NCBI GenBank assembly: GCA_018896765.1 | Contig: JAHILZ010000053.1 | Coordinates: 1 to 33,767, forward strand | Direction: 5' to 3' | Length of the DNA stretch: 33,767 nt | From: Patescibacteria group bacterium | Lineage (GTDB): Bacteria > Patescibacteriota > Minisyncoccia > JAHIHE01 | In this document: positions 1 to 8,329 of the stretch, one piece after another | How positions within the stretch are numbered: position 1 is the first letter of the stretch | How the letters are laid out: every line of letters begins with the position of its first letter | Program-made: the position numbers and the translations under genes | Notes under the pieces: generated by a model | Told to the model about the DNA's origin: nothing | Database searches by the model: none | Seen by the model: only the letters and a program-made list of their open reading frames with translations

Positions 1-178
1 CAACCTTTTGTAATGTCAAAGTTCAAATAACAAATGCCAAATCAACATTAAATGACTAAATGTCAAATTTTTGAAATTTGGATTTTGTGCTTGAATTGAC
101 ATTTGACATTTGACATTTGTAATTTGGGTTTAAAATAAATTGTTTTTAAATTTTGAATTTATTATTTTGAATTAATGA
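1..178. repeat. AT-rich palindromic intergenic repeat, family A
   Basis: The left half repeats words such as CAAATGCCAAAT and AAATGTCAAA. The right half carries their complements (GACATTTGACATTTG), so the whole can fold into one long imperfect hairpin. The same word set occurs at 9833-9995, 19499-19608, 21222-21338 and 26296-26421. No coding signal is visible here. Confidence 0.8.
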
Positions 179-203
179 GTTTAAACAATCGCTTAAGTAA
201 TCC

Positions 204-232
204 TTTACATTTGTTAAAATTTATTGTATTAT
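204..232 (+). promoter_or_regulatory. Likely sigma70-type promoter of rpsU
   Basis: TTTACA at 204-209 and TATTAT at 227-232 are separated by 17 nt, about 60 nt upstream of the rpsU start. Confidence 0.55.
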
Positions 233-238
233 ATAAAC

Positions 239-253
239 CCCCGCATCAGCGGG
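239..253 (+). promoter_or_regulatory. Small GC hairpin in rpsU leader
   Basis: CCCGC (240-244) and GCGGG (249-253) form a 5-bp stem with an ATCA loop just downstream of the predicted promoter. It sits in the rpsU 5' UTR. It could be a short dispersed repeat or a leader structure; its function is unknown. Confidence 0.4.
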
Positions 254-290
254 ATATATATAAAAAAATATTGAAAGCGAGGTGTGATTT

Positions 291-563
291 ATGGTTGAAG
301 TAAAAAGGCGGGAAAAAGAAACAGCGGGCAGTCTTATCAGGCGTTTTACTCGAAAAATTCAGCAAAGCGGCGTTTTGTTAAATGCTCGAAAAACTAGATT
401 TTTTGCGAGTCCGAAAAGCAAGTTGAGAGTTCACCGAGAGGCTAAGATGCGCCAGGAAATTGTGCAAATCAAAGAGCAGCTTAGAAAACTTGGCAAAGAT
501 GAGGAAAAATTCGATATTCGCGACAAGCGGCTTTTTAAGCATATGCTGAAGAAAAATAAATAG
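291..563 (+). CDS. rpsU: 30S ribosomal protein S21
   Basis: Small basic protein of 90 aa. It opens with the S21 pattern VEVKRREKET, followed by the region with IRRFTRKIQQSGVL and the basic KTRFFASPKSK stretch. S21 binds the 30S subunit near the anti-Shine-Dalgarno region and helps initiation. The usual S21 is 55-70 aa; this one has a charged C-terminal extension from about residue 55 to 90, predicted to be helical. The ATG at 291 follows a weak GAGGTG ribosome site. It appears to be transcribed alone from the promoter at 204-232, with a hairpin after the gene. The family call is firm; the role of the tail is unknown. Confidence 0.9.
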   Translation: MVEVKRREKETAGSLIRRFTRKIQQSGVLLNARKTRFFASPKSKLRVHREAKMRQEIVQIKEQLRKLGKDEEKFDIRDKRLFKHMLKKNK

Positions 564-582
564 ATATTGAAATTGGTTTTTA

Positions 583-613
583 GAGGGAGGATGAAAGTTT
601 TTTATCTTCCCTC
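583..613 (+). terminator. Hairpin after rpsU
   Basis: GAGGGAGGAT (583-592) pairs with ATCTTCCCTC (604-613) with one G-U wobble. The loop is T-rich and no T-tract follows the stem, so this is a possible transcript-end structure rather than a classic intrinsic terminator. Confidence 0.4.
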
Positions 614-649
614 GCTAGAAATTAATATTTTACAATAATTTTTAAAAAT

Positions 650-994
650 ATGTTCAATAATTTAACAGATTTTTCTTATAAAAGAAATTTTAAAGAAGCA
701 ATGGGATTTTATATTTTTTGGTTAGTTTTTATTTTGGTTGTAGGCGGATTATTGGCTATTGTTCTATCGATAATTATTGGGCAGACAGACAAAGAAGCGG
801 CGCGCGAGTTCGGATTTAAGGTCGGGGTCGCTATGGCAATTTTAACTAATTTAGCCATTTCATTCTTAATTTTACGCAAAAAGAATTTGCGCGGAATTTC
901 TTATATATTTTTGGCTTTATTGTCTGGGGTATTGGCTAGCGTCGGGGGTGGTTTATTAGGATTAATTCCCACAGCATACCTCTCCACAAAATAA
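650..994 (+). CDS. Small integral membrane protein, unknown function
   Basis: 114 aa with three hydrophobic segments at about residues 18-40, 57-75 and 82-106, and a polar N-terminus (MFNNLTDFSYKRNFKEA). The N-terminal pattern LTDFSYKRNFKEA is one I associate with small uncharacterised membrane proteins of Parcubacteria, but I cannot name a function. The ATG at 650 is the only reasonable start. A second membrane protein gene follows 56 bp downstream on the same strand, so they may be co-transcribed. No catalytic motif is visible. Confidence 0.7.
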   Translation: MFNNLTDFSYKRNFKEAMGFYIFWLVFILVVGGLLAIVLSIIIGQTDKEAAREFGFKVGVAMAILTNLAISFLILRKKNLRGISYIFLALLSGVLASVGGGLLGLIPTAYLSTK

Positions 995-1050
995 AGTTTT
1001 AATCAAATAGTTTTTATGACTTTATGAAGAGTTAATTATTAAATAAAATT

Positions 1051-1920
1051 ATGTTAATACAAATTATATTATCAATATTATCAATAGCGGCAATCGGGTT
1101 CATTTTCCGTAAAATATTTCCATCAAAAGAAAAAATCCAAAACACGGATATTTATGCGCTAAATGATATGATGAGTAAGTTTTGGTTGGTATTATTTTTT
1201 GCAGTTACGCCTGTTTTGATATATCTTTTTTATAATATTTTTAGATTAATTCAATCTTATGCTCTTGAGACGGTTCAACACAAGGTATTTGATATTTTAG
1301 TTTTAGACACGATTCCGTTTGCTTTGCCAATTGGATTTTTTGCGCTGTGTATCGGCAGCCTAATATTTTTTAACATATCTTTTAGTAAAAAATTTATTTC
1401 GGAAAGATTAGAAGGATTGGAGGAAGGAAAGGTTAAGGAATATTATCGCGCGATTATGGGACAACTTGGTTTTGGTTCTTTTGATCAAAAGAAGGGAGAA
1501 ATTTTTATATTAATTATCGGTATTATTTTTTTAGCCCCAACTTTATTAAGCATAGATAATTATATAAAAATTGACGAAATGGGCATTCGCGAAAATCCAT
1601 GGTCGTCATTAGGCAAAGAAAATTTTTATTCTTTTACAAATATTAAAGAAATATATTCAATTAAGGGAACCGTGCTTAATACTAACACCTATAAACAGTA
1701 TAAGCCTCCATATTATCTCATTAAGTTTGATAAAGGAGATGATTTTGTCATTGAGAATAATAATTATAAACCCTTAAAGCGTACTGTAATTGAAATAATG
1801 AATTATATATCAGAAAAGACAGGCAAAAGCATAGAGTGTAAAATATTGGTAAAAGATTATGTCGATTGCAGTCAAGAAGCAGAAATTATGAAAAAATATC
1901 CTTTGGAAATTGAAAATTAA
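1051..1920 (+). CDS. Multi-pass membrane protein with C-terminal soluble domain
   Basis: 289 aa. Hydrophobic segments lie at about residues 1-19, 44-64, 88-110 and 150-168. From about residue 172 to the end is a soluble, beta-rich region (ENPWSSLGKENFYSFTNIKEI, then YYLIKFDKG) reminiscent of bacterial PH-like domains attached to membrane proteins. That resemblance is weak and by eye only. The C-terminus contains two cysteines (SIECKI, DYVDCS). No enzymatic motif was recognised. It follows the small membrane protein gene by 56 bp and precedes yqeY by 42 bp. Confidence 0.65.
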   Translation: MLIQIILSILSIAAIGFIFRKIFPSKEKIQNTDIYALNDMMSKFWLVLFFAVTPVLIYLFYNIFRLIQSYALETVQHKVFDILVLDTIPFALPIGFFALCIGSLIFFNISFSKKFISERLEGLEEGKVKEYYRAIMGQLGFGSFDQKKGEIFILIIGIIFLAPTLLSIDNYIKIDEMGIRENPWSSLGKENFYSFTNIKEIYSIKGTVLNTNTYKQYKPPYYLIKFDKGDDFVIENNNYKPLKRTVIEIMNYISEKTGKSIECKILVKDYVDCSQEAEIMKKYPLEIEN

Positions 1921-1962
1921 AATAATTAGTTAGTTATTAATTTAATTTATTAAATTAAAAAA

Positions 1963-2478
1963 ATGGAAAATAATATTTCTAACACAGTGAGTTTAAAAGG
2001 GCGGATCAGCCGTGATTTAATAATCGCGGTCAAGGGAAAAGACAGAGTAATATCTTTAGTGTTAAGAAGCTTAAACGCGGCGATAAAAAACGCGGAAATT
2101 ATTAAAAGGGCAAAGCTTAGTAAAAGTTTCAAAGAGGCAAATTTGGAAAAAGCCAGTGTTTTGACGGATGAAGAAATAATTGGGGTTATTTCGTCTCAGA
2201 TCAAGCAAAGGAAAGATTCAATCAGTGAATTTGAAAAAGCCAACCGGCTTGACTTGGTTGAAAAAGAGAAAGAAGAAATGACGGTTTTGGCGGTTTATTT
2301 GCCTCCTCAAATGAGCGAGGTCGAAGTAAGGAAAATAGTCAGTGGCGCAATCGTCAAAACAGGCGCAAGCTCAGCAAGAGAAATGGGGCGCGTGATGGCT
2401 TTTATAATGCCGCTGGTTAAAGGCAAGGCTGATGGAGCGATGGTCAGCGGAATTGTCAAAGAATTGCTTTCTAAATAG
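1963..2478 (+). CDS. yqeY: GatB/YqeY domain protein
   Basis: 171 aa matching the stand-alone YqeY family, which resembles the tRNA-binding tail of the GatB amidotransferase subunit. Visible family features are the LRSLNAAIKNAEI helix, TDEEIIGVISSQIKQRKDSISEFEKANR, the YLPPQMSE turn and the C-terminal MGRVMAFIMPLVKGKADGAMVSGIVKE. The exact biochemical role of stand-alone YqeY is not established. It sits directly upstream of ybeY, and an intrinsic terminator overlaps its last codons, so read-through to ybeY may be limited. Confidence 0.9.
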   Translation: MENNISNTVSLKGRISRDLIIAVKGKDRVISLVLRSLNAAIKNAEIIKRAKLSKSFKEANLEKASVLTDEEIIGVISSQIKQRKDSISEFEKANRLDLVEKEKEEMTVLAVYLPPQMSEVEVRKIVSGAIVKTGASSAREMGRVMAFIMPLVKGKADGAMVSGIVKELLSK

Positions 2479-2492
2479 GGCAATTCTTTTTT
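2459..2492 (+). terminator. Intrinsic terminator overlapping yqeY stop
   Basis: AAGAATTGC (2459-2467) and GCAATTCTT (2480-2488) form a perfect 9-bp stem running into a T-tract. The 5' arm encodes the last residues of YqeY. The hairpin lies immediately before ybeY. Confidence 0.75.
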
Positions 2493-2512
2493 GTTGTAAA
2501 ATAAATATTATT

Positions 2513-3007
2513 ATGCTGATTATTAAAAATTTAATTCGTTTAAAAGTTGATGAAAAATTTTTGCAATCAGTTGCTCGAAAAGCTTTAAAAAATTTGCCGA
2601 AATTGGCAAAAAACAGTAAAAAAATTGAAATAGAATTGGTCGTAATCGGCGAGAAAAGAATGATGTCGCTGAATCGAGATTGGCGAGGAAAAGATAAAGC
2701 GACCGATGTGCTATCGTTTGAAAGTGGAAAGTGGAAAGTAGAAAGTGGGAAGTCGGATTTTATTACACCGCAAGACGATATTATTCATTTAGGGCAAATA
2801 TTTATTTGTTATCCGGTTATGGCGAGGCAAGCGCGGCAATATGGTTATTCGTTCCGAAAAGAAATAGCCAGATTATTAGTTCATGGAATTTTGCATCTCG
2901 CGGGTTATGACCATGAAAAAAGCGCCAAGGAAGAGAAAAAAATGTTCGGTTTGCAAGAAAAGATAATGGGGGAAAGGGGCATTATACAGCATTATAAAAT
3001 TAATTGA
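2513..3007 (+). CDS. ybeY: Endoribonuclease YbeY (16S rRNA maturation)
   Basis: Metal-dependent RNase involved in 16S rRNA 3' end maturation and ribosome quality control. The zinc site HGILHLAGYDHE near the C-terminus gives the three histidines of the family, and KATDVLSFE is the conserved mid-protein motif. The ATG at 2513 is preferred over an in-frame start at 2432 that would overlap yqeY and pass through the terminator; this gives 164 aa. Between DVLSFE and the GQIFICYP strand there is an extra loop, SGKWKVESGKSDF, encoded by five tandem copies of a 7-bp unit (2720-2754). The catalytic core looks intact. Confidence 0.92.
   Translation: MLIIKNLIRLKVDEKFLQSVARKALKNLPKLAKNSKKIEIELVVIGEKRMMSLNRDWRGKDKATDVLSFESGKWKVESGKSDFITPQDDIIHLGQIFICYPVMARQARQYGYSFRKEIARLLVHGILHLAGYDHEKSAKEEKKMFGLQEKIMGERGIIQHYKIN
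2720..2754 (+). repeat. 7-bp tandem repeat inside ybeY
   Basis: Five adjacent copies of the unit GAAAGTG (two with changes, GAAAGTA and GGAAGTC) lie within the coding sequence. They encode a variable hydrophilic loop. A similar AAAGTC-type tandem sits inside comEC at 20041-20073. Confidence 0.85.
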
Positions 3008-3021
3008 GTATATATTTTTTT

Positions 3022-3417
3022 ATGCTTGATCAAAAAAAACTGGTAAAAAGCTTTTATTACGCGCTTAAGGGGCTGGTTTATCTTTTTAAGACGGAACAAA
3101 ATTTTCGAATTGAGGTTTTTGGAATGTTTTTTGTCATATTCGGGATGTTTTATTTCGGCGTGAGCTGGACGAAAATTACATTTGTCAGTTTGCTTTTTTT
3201 ATTGATTTTATCTTTTGAGATTATTAATACTGTTTTTGAAGAAATTACCGATTTTTTTATCGAAGAGCGCAAAAGAAGGCTTTTAAAAAACACTTATGAC
3301 GCCGATATGATGCAGGATAAATTGATAGGGCATATCAAAGATTTAGCCGCGGCGCTGGTGCTTTTCGCCTGCATGATTTCCTTGCTCATAGCTATCGCTA
3401 TTTTTTTGAAAATTTGA
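3022..3417 (+). CDS. dgkA: Diacylglycerol/undecaprenol kinase family protein
   Basis: About 131 aa from ATG 3022 (an in-frame TTG at 3004 is less likely). It is a small three-helix membrane kinase of the DgkA family; in monoderm-like bacteria the substrate is usually undecaprenol, feeding the lipid carrier pool for wall and glycan synthesis. Motifs seen are SFYYALKGL at the N-terminus, the family signature region SFEIINTVFEEITDF (usually E-x-x-NTAIE) and HIKDLAAALVL, where KD-x-AAA is the conserved active-site helix. TM segments lie at about 28-47, 51-70 and 110-130. It is close downstream of ybeY, a common pairing. Confidence 0.85.
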   Translation: MLDQKKLVKSFYYALKGLVYLFKTEQNFRIEVFGMFFVIFGMFYFGVSWTKITFVSLLFLLILSFEIINTVFEEITDFFIEERKRRLLKNTYDADMMQDKLIGHIKDLAAALVLFACMISLLIAIAIFLKI

Positions 3418-3427
3418 TATAATTAGC

Positions 3428-3560
3428 GTAAGCTCCAAATCACAAATCTCAAATCCCAATCAAATTCTAAATCCCAACTCGCTAAAAAAATATTTTTAAA
3501 TTTTGAGATTTGAAATTTGAGTTTTGTTTGGAATTTGGCGTTTGGGTTTTTGGATTTAAT
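3428..3560. repeat. AT-rich palindromic repeat, variant C
   Basis: Words like CAAATCTCAAATCCCAA on the left are answered by TTTGAGATTTGAAATTTG and TTTGGGTTTTTGG on the right. It fills most of the 218-bp gap between the kinase gene and ftsA. It has the same design as the family A repeats but uses different words. Confidence 0.7.
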
Positions 3561-3635
3561 CATAAGGGAAACGATAGAAATAAAGAAACAAATAATTATC
3601 ATTTAATTTCGCAATAGTTTCTAATTACTTATTCT

Positions 3636-4877
3636 ATGTCTCGGTCTAATATAATCGCCGGGCTTGATATCGGCACATCTGCGATTAGAATCGTCGTGGC
3701 GGAACAGTCAAGCGGCAGCAAGAAACCTATTATTACGGGGGTTAGCGCGATTCCTTCCTCGGGATTAAGGAAGGGTATTATTGTTGATCTTGAAGGCGTT
3801 GCCGCGGATATTTCCAATTGTTTGGAACAGGCGGAGCGCGCTAGCGGCGTTCAGATTAATCGCATAGTGTCCACTATAAATGGCGAGCATATTTCGCTGC
3901 AAAAAAGCAAGTCTGTGATCGCGGTGTCTCGGGTTGATAACGAGATCAGCCAGGAAGACGTGAATCGGGCAATTGATACGGCTCAAGCAGTTTCGCTTTC
4001 TCCCAATAAAGCGATTATTCATGTTATTCCAACAAGCTATATAGTTGACAATGAGAAAAATATAAAAGATCCCGTTGGCATGCATGGCATGAAGCTGGAA
4101 GCCAATGTTTTGATCGTAAGCGGCAATTATTCTTTTATTAAAAATTTAATCAAAGCGATCAATCAGTCCGGTTTGGAGGTAGCGGAAAAGTCTTTCATCC
4201 TTGCGCCTTTGGCCGCGGCCAGGTCGGTTCTTGGAAAAAGGCAAAAAGAGCTAGGGGTGGTTTTGATTGATATAGGAGCTGAAACTACGGGAATAGCGGT
4301 TTATGAAGAAGGGGCTCTTCTTCATACGAAAATTATTTCAATTGGCGGTTCGCATATAACAAACGATATCGCAATCGGCCTCAGGATTGCAATCGATGCG
4401 GCGGAAAAAATAAAAAGAGATTTTGGCTATGCCGTAGCTTCCGATGTAAGCAAAAAAGATAAGATAAATCTTAAAGATTATGATCCGCAAACCGACGATG
4501 TTTACATCTCAAGGAATTATTTAGCCGAGATTATTGAGGCGCGGCTGGAAGAAATTTTTGAACACGTAAATAAAGAGCTTAAATATATCGGTAAAGACGG
4601 CATGCTTCCCGAGGGCGCGGTGCTTACCGGGGGAGGAATTAAGATTCCGGGAACGATTGATCTGGCAAAAAAGGTTTTGAGATTGCCCGTAAAAATAGGC
4701 GCGATAAATGATTTGGGGGGAATTATCGACAAGATTTCCGATCCGTCTTTCGCGACAGTCACGGGTGTTGTATTGTGGCAAATGGATCAAGGAGACTCCG
4801 AAGAGCCGCCAATAATCGAGATGATAAAGAATATATTTAAAAAAACAGTCAGCTTGTTTAAAAATTTTCTTCCTTAA
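3636..4877 (+). CDS. ftsA: Cell division protein FtsA
   Basis: 413 aa, full length. Actin-like ATPase that tethers FtsZ filaments to the membrane. The phosphate-1 motif GLDIGTSAIRIVVAEQ lies at residues 7-22. The SHS2/1C insert follows (IDTAQAVSLSPNKAIIHVIPTSY), then phosphate-2 VVLIDIGAETTGIAVYEEG and the adenosine motif AVLTGGGIKIPG. The C-terminal MIKNIFKKTVSLFKNFLP is an amphipathic helix of the type that anchors FtsA to membrane. ftsZ follows after a 387-bp gap that carries its own promoter. Confidence 0.95.
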   Translation: MSRSNIIAGLDIGTSAIRIVVAEQSSGSKKPIITGVSAIPSSGLRKGIIVDLEGVAADISNCLEQAERASGVQINRIVSTINGEHISLQKSKSVIAVSRVDNEISQEDVNRAIDTAQAVSLSPNKAIIHVIPTSYIVDNEKNIKDPVGMHGMKLEANVLIVSGNYSFIKNLIKAINQSGLEVAEKSFILAPLAAARSVLGKRQKELGVVLIDIGAETTGIAVYEEGALLHTKIISIGGSHITNDIAIGLRIAIDAAEKIKRDFGYAVASDVSKKDKINLKDYDPQTDDVYISRNYLAEIIEARLEEIFEHVNKELKYIGKDGMLPEGAVLTGGGIKIPGTIDLAKKVLRLPVKIGAINDLGGIIDKISDPSFATVTGVVLWQMDQGDSEEPPIIEMIKNIFKKTVSLFKNFLP

Positions 4878-4905
4878 AAAACAATATTGTGTTAAAATTA
4901 TTTTG

Positions 4906-5035
4906 TCAGCCCTGTTAGAAGTCTTAAAATTATTTTTGCTATTTAAGAATGTTGTAAGGCGTAAGCCGCTTCGCGTAAAAACCTTGGAAAATATCAAGAA
5001 TAGGTTTGGACTTCTAATGGGGTCAAGTTTTTTTT
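4906..5035 (+). ncRNA. Candidate structured RNA (or MITE) between ftsA and ftsZ
   Basis: TTAGAAGTC (4915-4923) pairs perfectly with GACTTCTAA (5009-5017). The helix extends outward through CCC/GGG with wobbles to about 15 bp, and the 3' strand runs into eight T residues (5028-5035). Inside are small GC hairpins (GGC-GTAA-GCC and CGC-TTC-GCG near 4966-4980). A closed long stem plus U-tract suggests a short terminated RNA of about 125 nt. I could not match it to tmRNA, RNase P or SRP RNA. A terminal-inverted-repeat MITE is the alternative. Confidence 0.4.
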
Positions 5036-5055
5036 GGATAATTATTTTTTTATCC

Positions 5056-5083
5056 TTGCTTAAAATTTATTTTAAGATATAAT
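5056..5083 (+). promoter_or_regulatory. Likely ftsZ promoter
   Basis: TTGCTT (5056-5061) and TATAAT (5078-5083) are separated by 16 nt. They lie downstream of the ftsA stop and upstream of a GC-rich inverted repeat and ftsZ. Confidence 0.55.
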
Positions 5084-5116
5084 TAAATCACCAAATAAAA
5101 TCACTAATCAATCGCG

Positions 5117-5166
5117 CCTGCCTGCTCGCCTCGCTGGAGCTATGGCGAAGCGGGCCGGCAGGCAGG
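5117..5166. repeat. GC-rich inverted repeat in ftsZ leader
   Basis: CCTGCCTGC (5117-5125) and GCAGGCAGG (5158-5166) are perfect complements, with further pairing inside (GCTCGCCTCGCT against GCGAAGCGGGC). It stands out as GC-rich in an AT-rich gap and lies between the predicted promoter and the ftsZ start. Probably a dispersed palindromic repeat; a regulatory effect is possible. Confidence 0.65.
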
Positions 5167-5264
5167 GATTTTATCGCGGATTATCTCTAAGCGGAATTTT
5201 TACCATTTGTGATTATTCGGGATAGAATTCGAGATTGATTAGAGAAATAATTTTTATAAATATT

Positions 5265-6425
5265 ATGCCAGAAGTAAAACCAGAAATTGAAACATTCGCC
5301 AGGATAAAAGTTATAGGGGTGGGGGGAAGCGGCAATAATGCCATTTCTCGCATGATCGGAGGAAGAATCAAGGGAGTTGATTTTATTGCCGTTAATACCG
5401 ATGCTCAAGCTTTGCATCATAGCCAGGCGACTGAAAAAATACATATTGGCCGTTCTTTGACCAGAGGGTTAGGCGCGGGGATGAATCCCGAGTTAGGCAG
5501 AGCCGCTGCCGAGGAAAGCAAAAAAGATATTGAAAAAGCGCTAAAGGGCGCCGATATGGTTTTTATTACTTGCGGACTGGGAGGAGGAACAGGAACGGGC
5601 GCGGCGCCGATTATCGCCGAGGTCTCTCGCGAGATTGGCGCTTTAACCGTGGCGGTGGTTACAAAGCCTTTTACCTTTGAAGGAGCGGAAAGAGGAAGAA
5701 TAGCCGAGGAAGGCCTTGAACAGCTGAAAAATAAAGTCGATACGATTATTATTATTCCCAATGAGCGATTGCTCCAAATCATTGATAAAAAAACTTCGTT
5801 AATTGATGCTTTTAAGACAGTTGATAATATTTTAAAGCAGGCCGTGCAGGGTATTTCCGATTTGATCACTATTCCGGGAATTGTTAATGTGGATTTTAAT
5901 GATGTTAAAACAGTCATGAAAGATGCCGGCTCCGCTTTGATGGGAGTTGGAATCGCCTCTGGCGAGAATCGCGCGGTAGAAGCGGCGAAAGCGGCGATTA
6001 ACAGCCCTTTACTTGAACTTTCTATTGATGGAGCAAAAGGCGTTTTGTTTAATATTTCCGGCGGTACTGATTTAGGGATGATTGAAATAAACGAAGCGGC
6101 CCGCGTAATTACTTCTTCTATCGCCCCCGACGCGAAAGTTATATTTGGAGCGGTAATCGATGACAGTATTAAGAAGGGCGAGCTAAAAATTACCGTGATT
6201 GCCACGGGTTTTGGCAGTGAAGGAAGGATGGCGGCAGTTTCGTTCAAGGAAAAAAAATTTGAAAAAACTTTAAAAGAGATTTTGCCGAATGAAAAGCCGA
6301 ATGAGAGGATTGAGGAAAAAGTATTTGAGCCAAAAGTTAAAAAGTTTGATCCGAGAGTAGACGCGATTCAAAGTTCCGATGAACTTGACGTGCCGGCGTT
6401 TATCAGGAAAAAATTAAAAGTTTAA
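5265..6425 (+). CDS. ftsZ: Cell division GTPase FtsZ
   Basis: 386 aa from ATG 5265 (a TTG 30 bp upstream is less likely). Tubulin-like GTPase that forms the division ring. GTP-binding motifs in order are VGGSGNNAI, AVNTDAQAL and the tubulin signature GLGGGTGTGAAP; the T7 synergy loop is VNVDFNDVKTVM. After a linker rich in charged residues the protein ends DELDVPAFIRKKLKV, the conserved C-terminal peptide that binds FtsA and other partners. Complete and unremarkable. Confidence 0.97.
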   Translation: MPEVKPEIETFARIKVIGVGGSGNNAISRMIGGRIKGVDFIAVNTDAQALHHSQATEKIHIGRSLTRGLGAGMNPELGRAAAEESKKDIEKALKGADMVFITCGLGGGTGTGAAPIIAEVSREIGALTVAVVTKPFTFEGAERGRIAEEGLEQLKNKVDTIIIIPNERLLQIIDKKTSLIDAFKTVDNILKQAVQGISDLITIPGIVNVDFNDVKTVMKDAGSALMGVGIASGENRAVEAAKAAINSPLLELSIDGAKGVLFNISGGTDLGMIEINEAARVITSSIAPDAKVIFGAVIDDSIKKGELKITVIATGFGSEGRMAAVSFKEKKFEKTLKEILPNEKPNERIEEKVFEPKVKKFDPRVDAIQSSDELDVPAFIRKKLKV

Positions 6426-6497
6426 TTTAACAAGACACTCCCAAAATCAATAATTGTATTTTTATTCTTTGGGTTTTATTTGTTTAGCTTAAAGATT

Positions 6498-8318
6498 ATG
6501 CTTAAGAAAAAAGAATATACAATTAAAGCGAACCAAATTAAAAAACGCGATGGGCGAATCGTGGATTTTGATGAGACAAAAATCCTCAATGTTATTCTAA
6601 AGGCCATTTCCGCTACAAGCGAAGTCGGTGATTTAAAAAAGAAATCTCGCGAATTGACAGGAGAGGTCTTGGCGATTTTAGAGATTCGCTTTGATGGCCA
6701 TATAGTTCCTACCGTGGAACAGATTCAGGATGTGGTGGAAGAAGTATTGATGAAAAATAATCTTTTTAAGACCGCGCGGGCGTACATTAATTACAGAGAA
6801 CAGCATAGATTTTTGCGGGAAGGCGAAAAATTGATGAAAAGCTCCAATATGTTCGTGGATGATTATTTGAGGGAGACAGACTGGAGAGTGAAAGAAAATA
6901 GCAATATGGCTTATTCGCTTCAAGGGCTGAATAATTATATCGCCAATATTGTTACGAGTAAATATTGGCTGGAAAAAATATATCCGCCGGCTGTCCGGCG
7001 GGCTTACGAAGAGGGCGATATGCACATTCATGATTTGGGAATTTTGGCGGTTTATTGCTGCGGCTGGGATTTGAAGGATTTGTTAACTCAAGGTTTTGGC
7101 GGGGTAATCGGCAAGATTCAGAGCAAGCCGCCCAAGCATTTTCGCACCGCCTTGGGGCAAATTGTGAATTTCTTTTATACTCTTCAGGGCGAGGCGGCGG
7201 GAGCGCAGGCATTTTCCAATTTCGATACTTTGCTTGCTCCTTATATACGCCATGATGGCCTGACCCAGCAAGGCATTAAGCAAGCTTTTCAAGAATTTGT
7301 TTTCAATATGAATGTTCCGACGCGCGTCGGATTTCAGACCCCTTTTACAAACTTGACTATGGACTTGGTTCCTCCCAAAACACTGGGAGAGGAGGCGGTA
7401 ATTATTGGCGGAATGCCGCAAAAAGAACAGTATAAAGATTTCCAGGAAGAGATGAATATATTGAATAAAATTTTTGCCGAAATAATGCTGGAGGGCGACG
7501 CGCAAGGAAGAGTTTTTACCTTTCCCATACCAACCTACAATATTACCAAAGATTTTGACTGGAATAATCCTTACTGGGAGCCGATCTGGGAAATGGCGGC
7601 CAAGTATGGAATTCCTTACTTTAGCAATTTTATTAACTCCGATATGAATCCGGAAGACGCGCGCAGCATGTGTTGCCGCTTAAGGCTTGATAATCGCGAG
7701 CTTTACAAGCGCGGCGGCGGATTATTCGGCGCTTATCCTTTGACCGGATCAATCGGCGTAGTTACTCTTAACTTGCCTCGAATCGGCTATTTATCGAATA
7801 CAAAAGAAGAATTATTGGGCAAGCTGGAGAAGCTAATGGGATTGGCAAAAGACAGTCTTGAGATAAAACGCAAAACTCTCGAATCTTTTACCGATCAAAG
7901 ATTATACCCGTATTGCCACCATTATTTGCAGAATATTAAAAAGAAGAGAGGCCAGTTTTGGGGAAATCATTTTTCCACTATCGGTATAATTGGAATGAAC
8001 GAATTATTGCTTAATTTTTTTGGCAAAGGAATTAATAATTTTCAGGGGAAAAAATTGGCGCTCGAAATTTTGGATTTTATGCGCGACAAGATGGTCGAGT
8101 ATCAAAAAGAAACAGGCAATCTTTATAATCTGGAAGCAACTCCCGGAGAAGGTACAAGTTATCGGTTGGCTAAAGCAGACAAAGAACGTTATCCAGAAAT
8201 TATTAGCGCAAATGAAATTGATTTAGCGAAGGTGTTAGAGGATACGGAAGATGGAAAAGCGGACTTGGTGGTTAAGATGGTTAATTGCGAAGCGCAAAAA
8301 CAGGCGGTGGGAATTTAA
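6498..8318 (+). CDS. nrdD: Anaerobic ribonucleotide reductase, ATP-cone and catalytic barrel part
   Basis: 606 aa from ATG 6498 (a TTG at 6480 is also possible). Class III RNR reduces ribonucleoside triphosphates in the absence of oxygen. An N-terminal ATP-cone (IKKRDGRIVDFDETKI to FLREGE) is followed by the ten-stranded barrel with MHIHDLG, NMNVPTRVGFQTPFTN, the RSMCCRLRLDN cysteine pair (thiyl site) and NLYNLEATPGEGTSYR. The protein then ends with about 33 unusual residues (from IDLAKVLEDTEDG to QAVGI) instead of the glycyl-radical domain. That domain is encoded by the separate ORF at 8488-8940, in another frame and behind an AT-rich repeat. Confidence 0.92.
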   Translation: MLKKKEYTIKANQIKKRDGRIVDFDETKILNVILKAISATSEVGDLKKKSRELTGEVLAILEIRFDGHIVPTVEQIQDVVEEVLMKNNLFKTARAYINYREQHRFLREGEKLMKSSNMFVDDYLRETDWRVKENSNMAYSLQGLNNYIANIVTSKYWLEKIYPPAVRRAYEEGDMHIHDLGILAVYCCGWDLKDLLTQGFGGVIGKIQSKPPKHFRTALGQIVNFFYTLQGEAAGAQAFSNFDTLLAPYIRHDGLTQQGIKQAFQEFVFNMNVPTRVGFQTPFTNLTMDLVPPKTLGEEAVIIGGMPQKEQYKDFQEEMNILNKIFAEIMLEGDAQGRVFTFPIPTYNITKDFDWNNPYWEPIWEMAAKYGIPYFSNFINSDMNPEDARSMCCRLRLDNRELYKRGGGLFGAYPLTGSIGVVTLNLPRIGYLSNTKEELLGKLEKLMGLAKDSLEIKRKTLESFTDQRLYPYCHHYLQNIKKKRGQFWGNHFSTIGIIGMNELLLNFFGKGINNFQGKKLALEILDFMRDKMVEYQKETGNLYNLEATPGEGTSYRLAKADKERYPEIISANEIDLAKVLEDTEDGKADLVVKMVNCEAQKQAVGI

Positions 8319-8329
8319 TGAAAGGCTAA

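Noticed and set aside
1..178. CRISPR array
   Set aside because: The repeated words are short, unevenly spaced and complementary to each other, with no constant repeat/spacer lengths and no cas genes in the window.
2432..2512. N-terminal extension of YbeY
   Set aside because: It would overlap the end of yqeY and pass through its terminator, and YbeY proteins start near the LIIKNLIRLKVDE segment.
5417..6247. Long open frame antisense to ftsZ (about 276 codons)
   Set aside because: Shadow of the ftsZ codon pattern: the translation is Ser/Pro/Ile-rich with no domain, and FtsZ on the other strand is certain.
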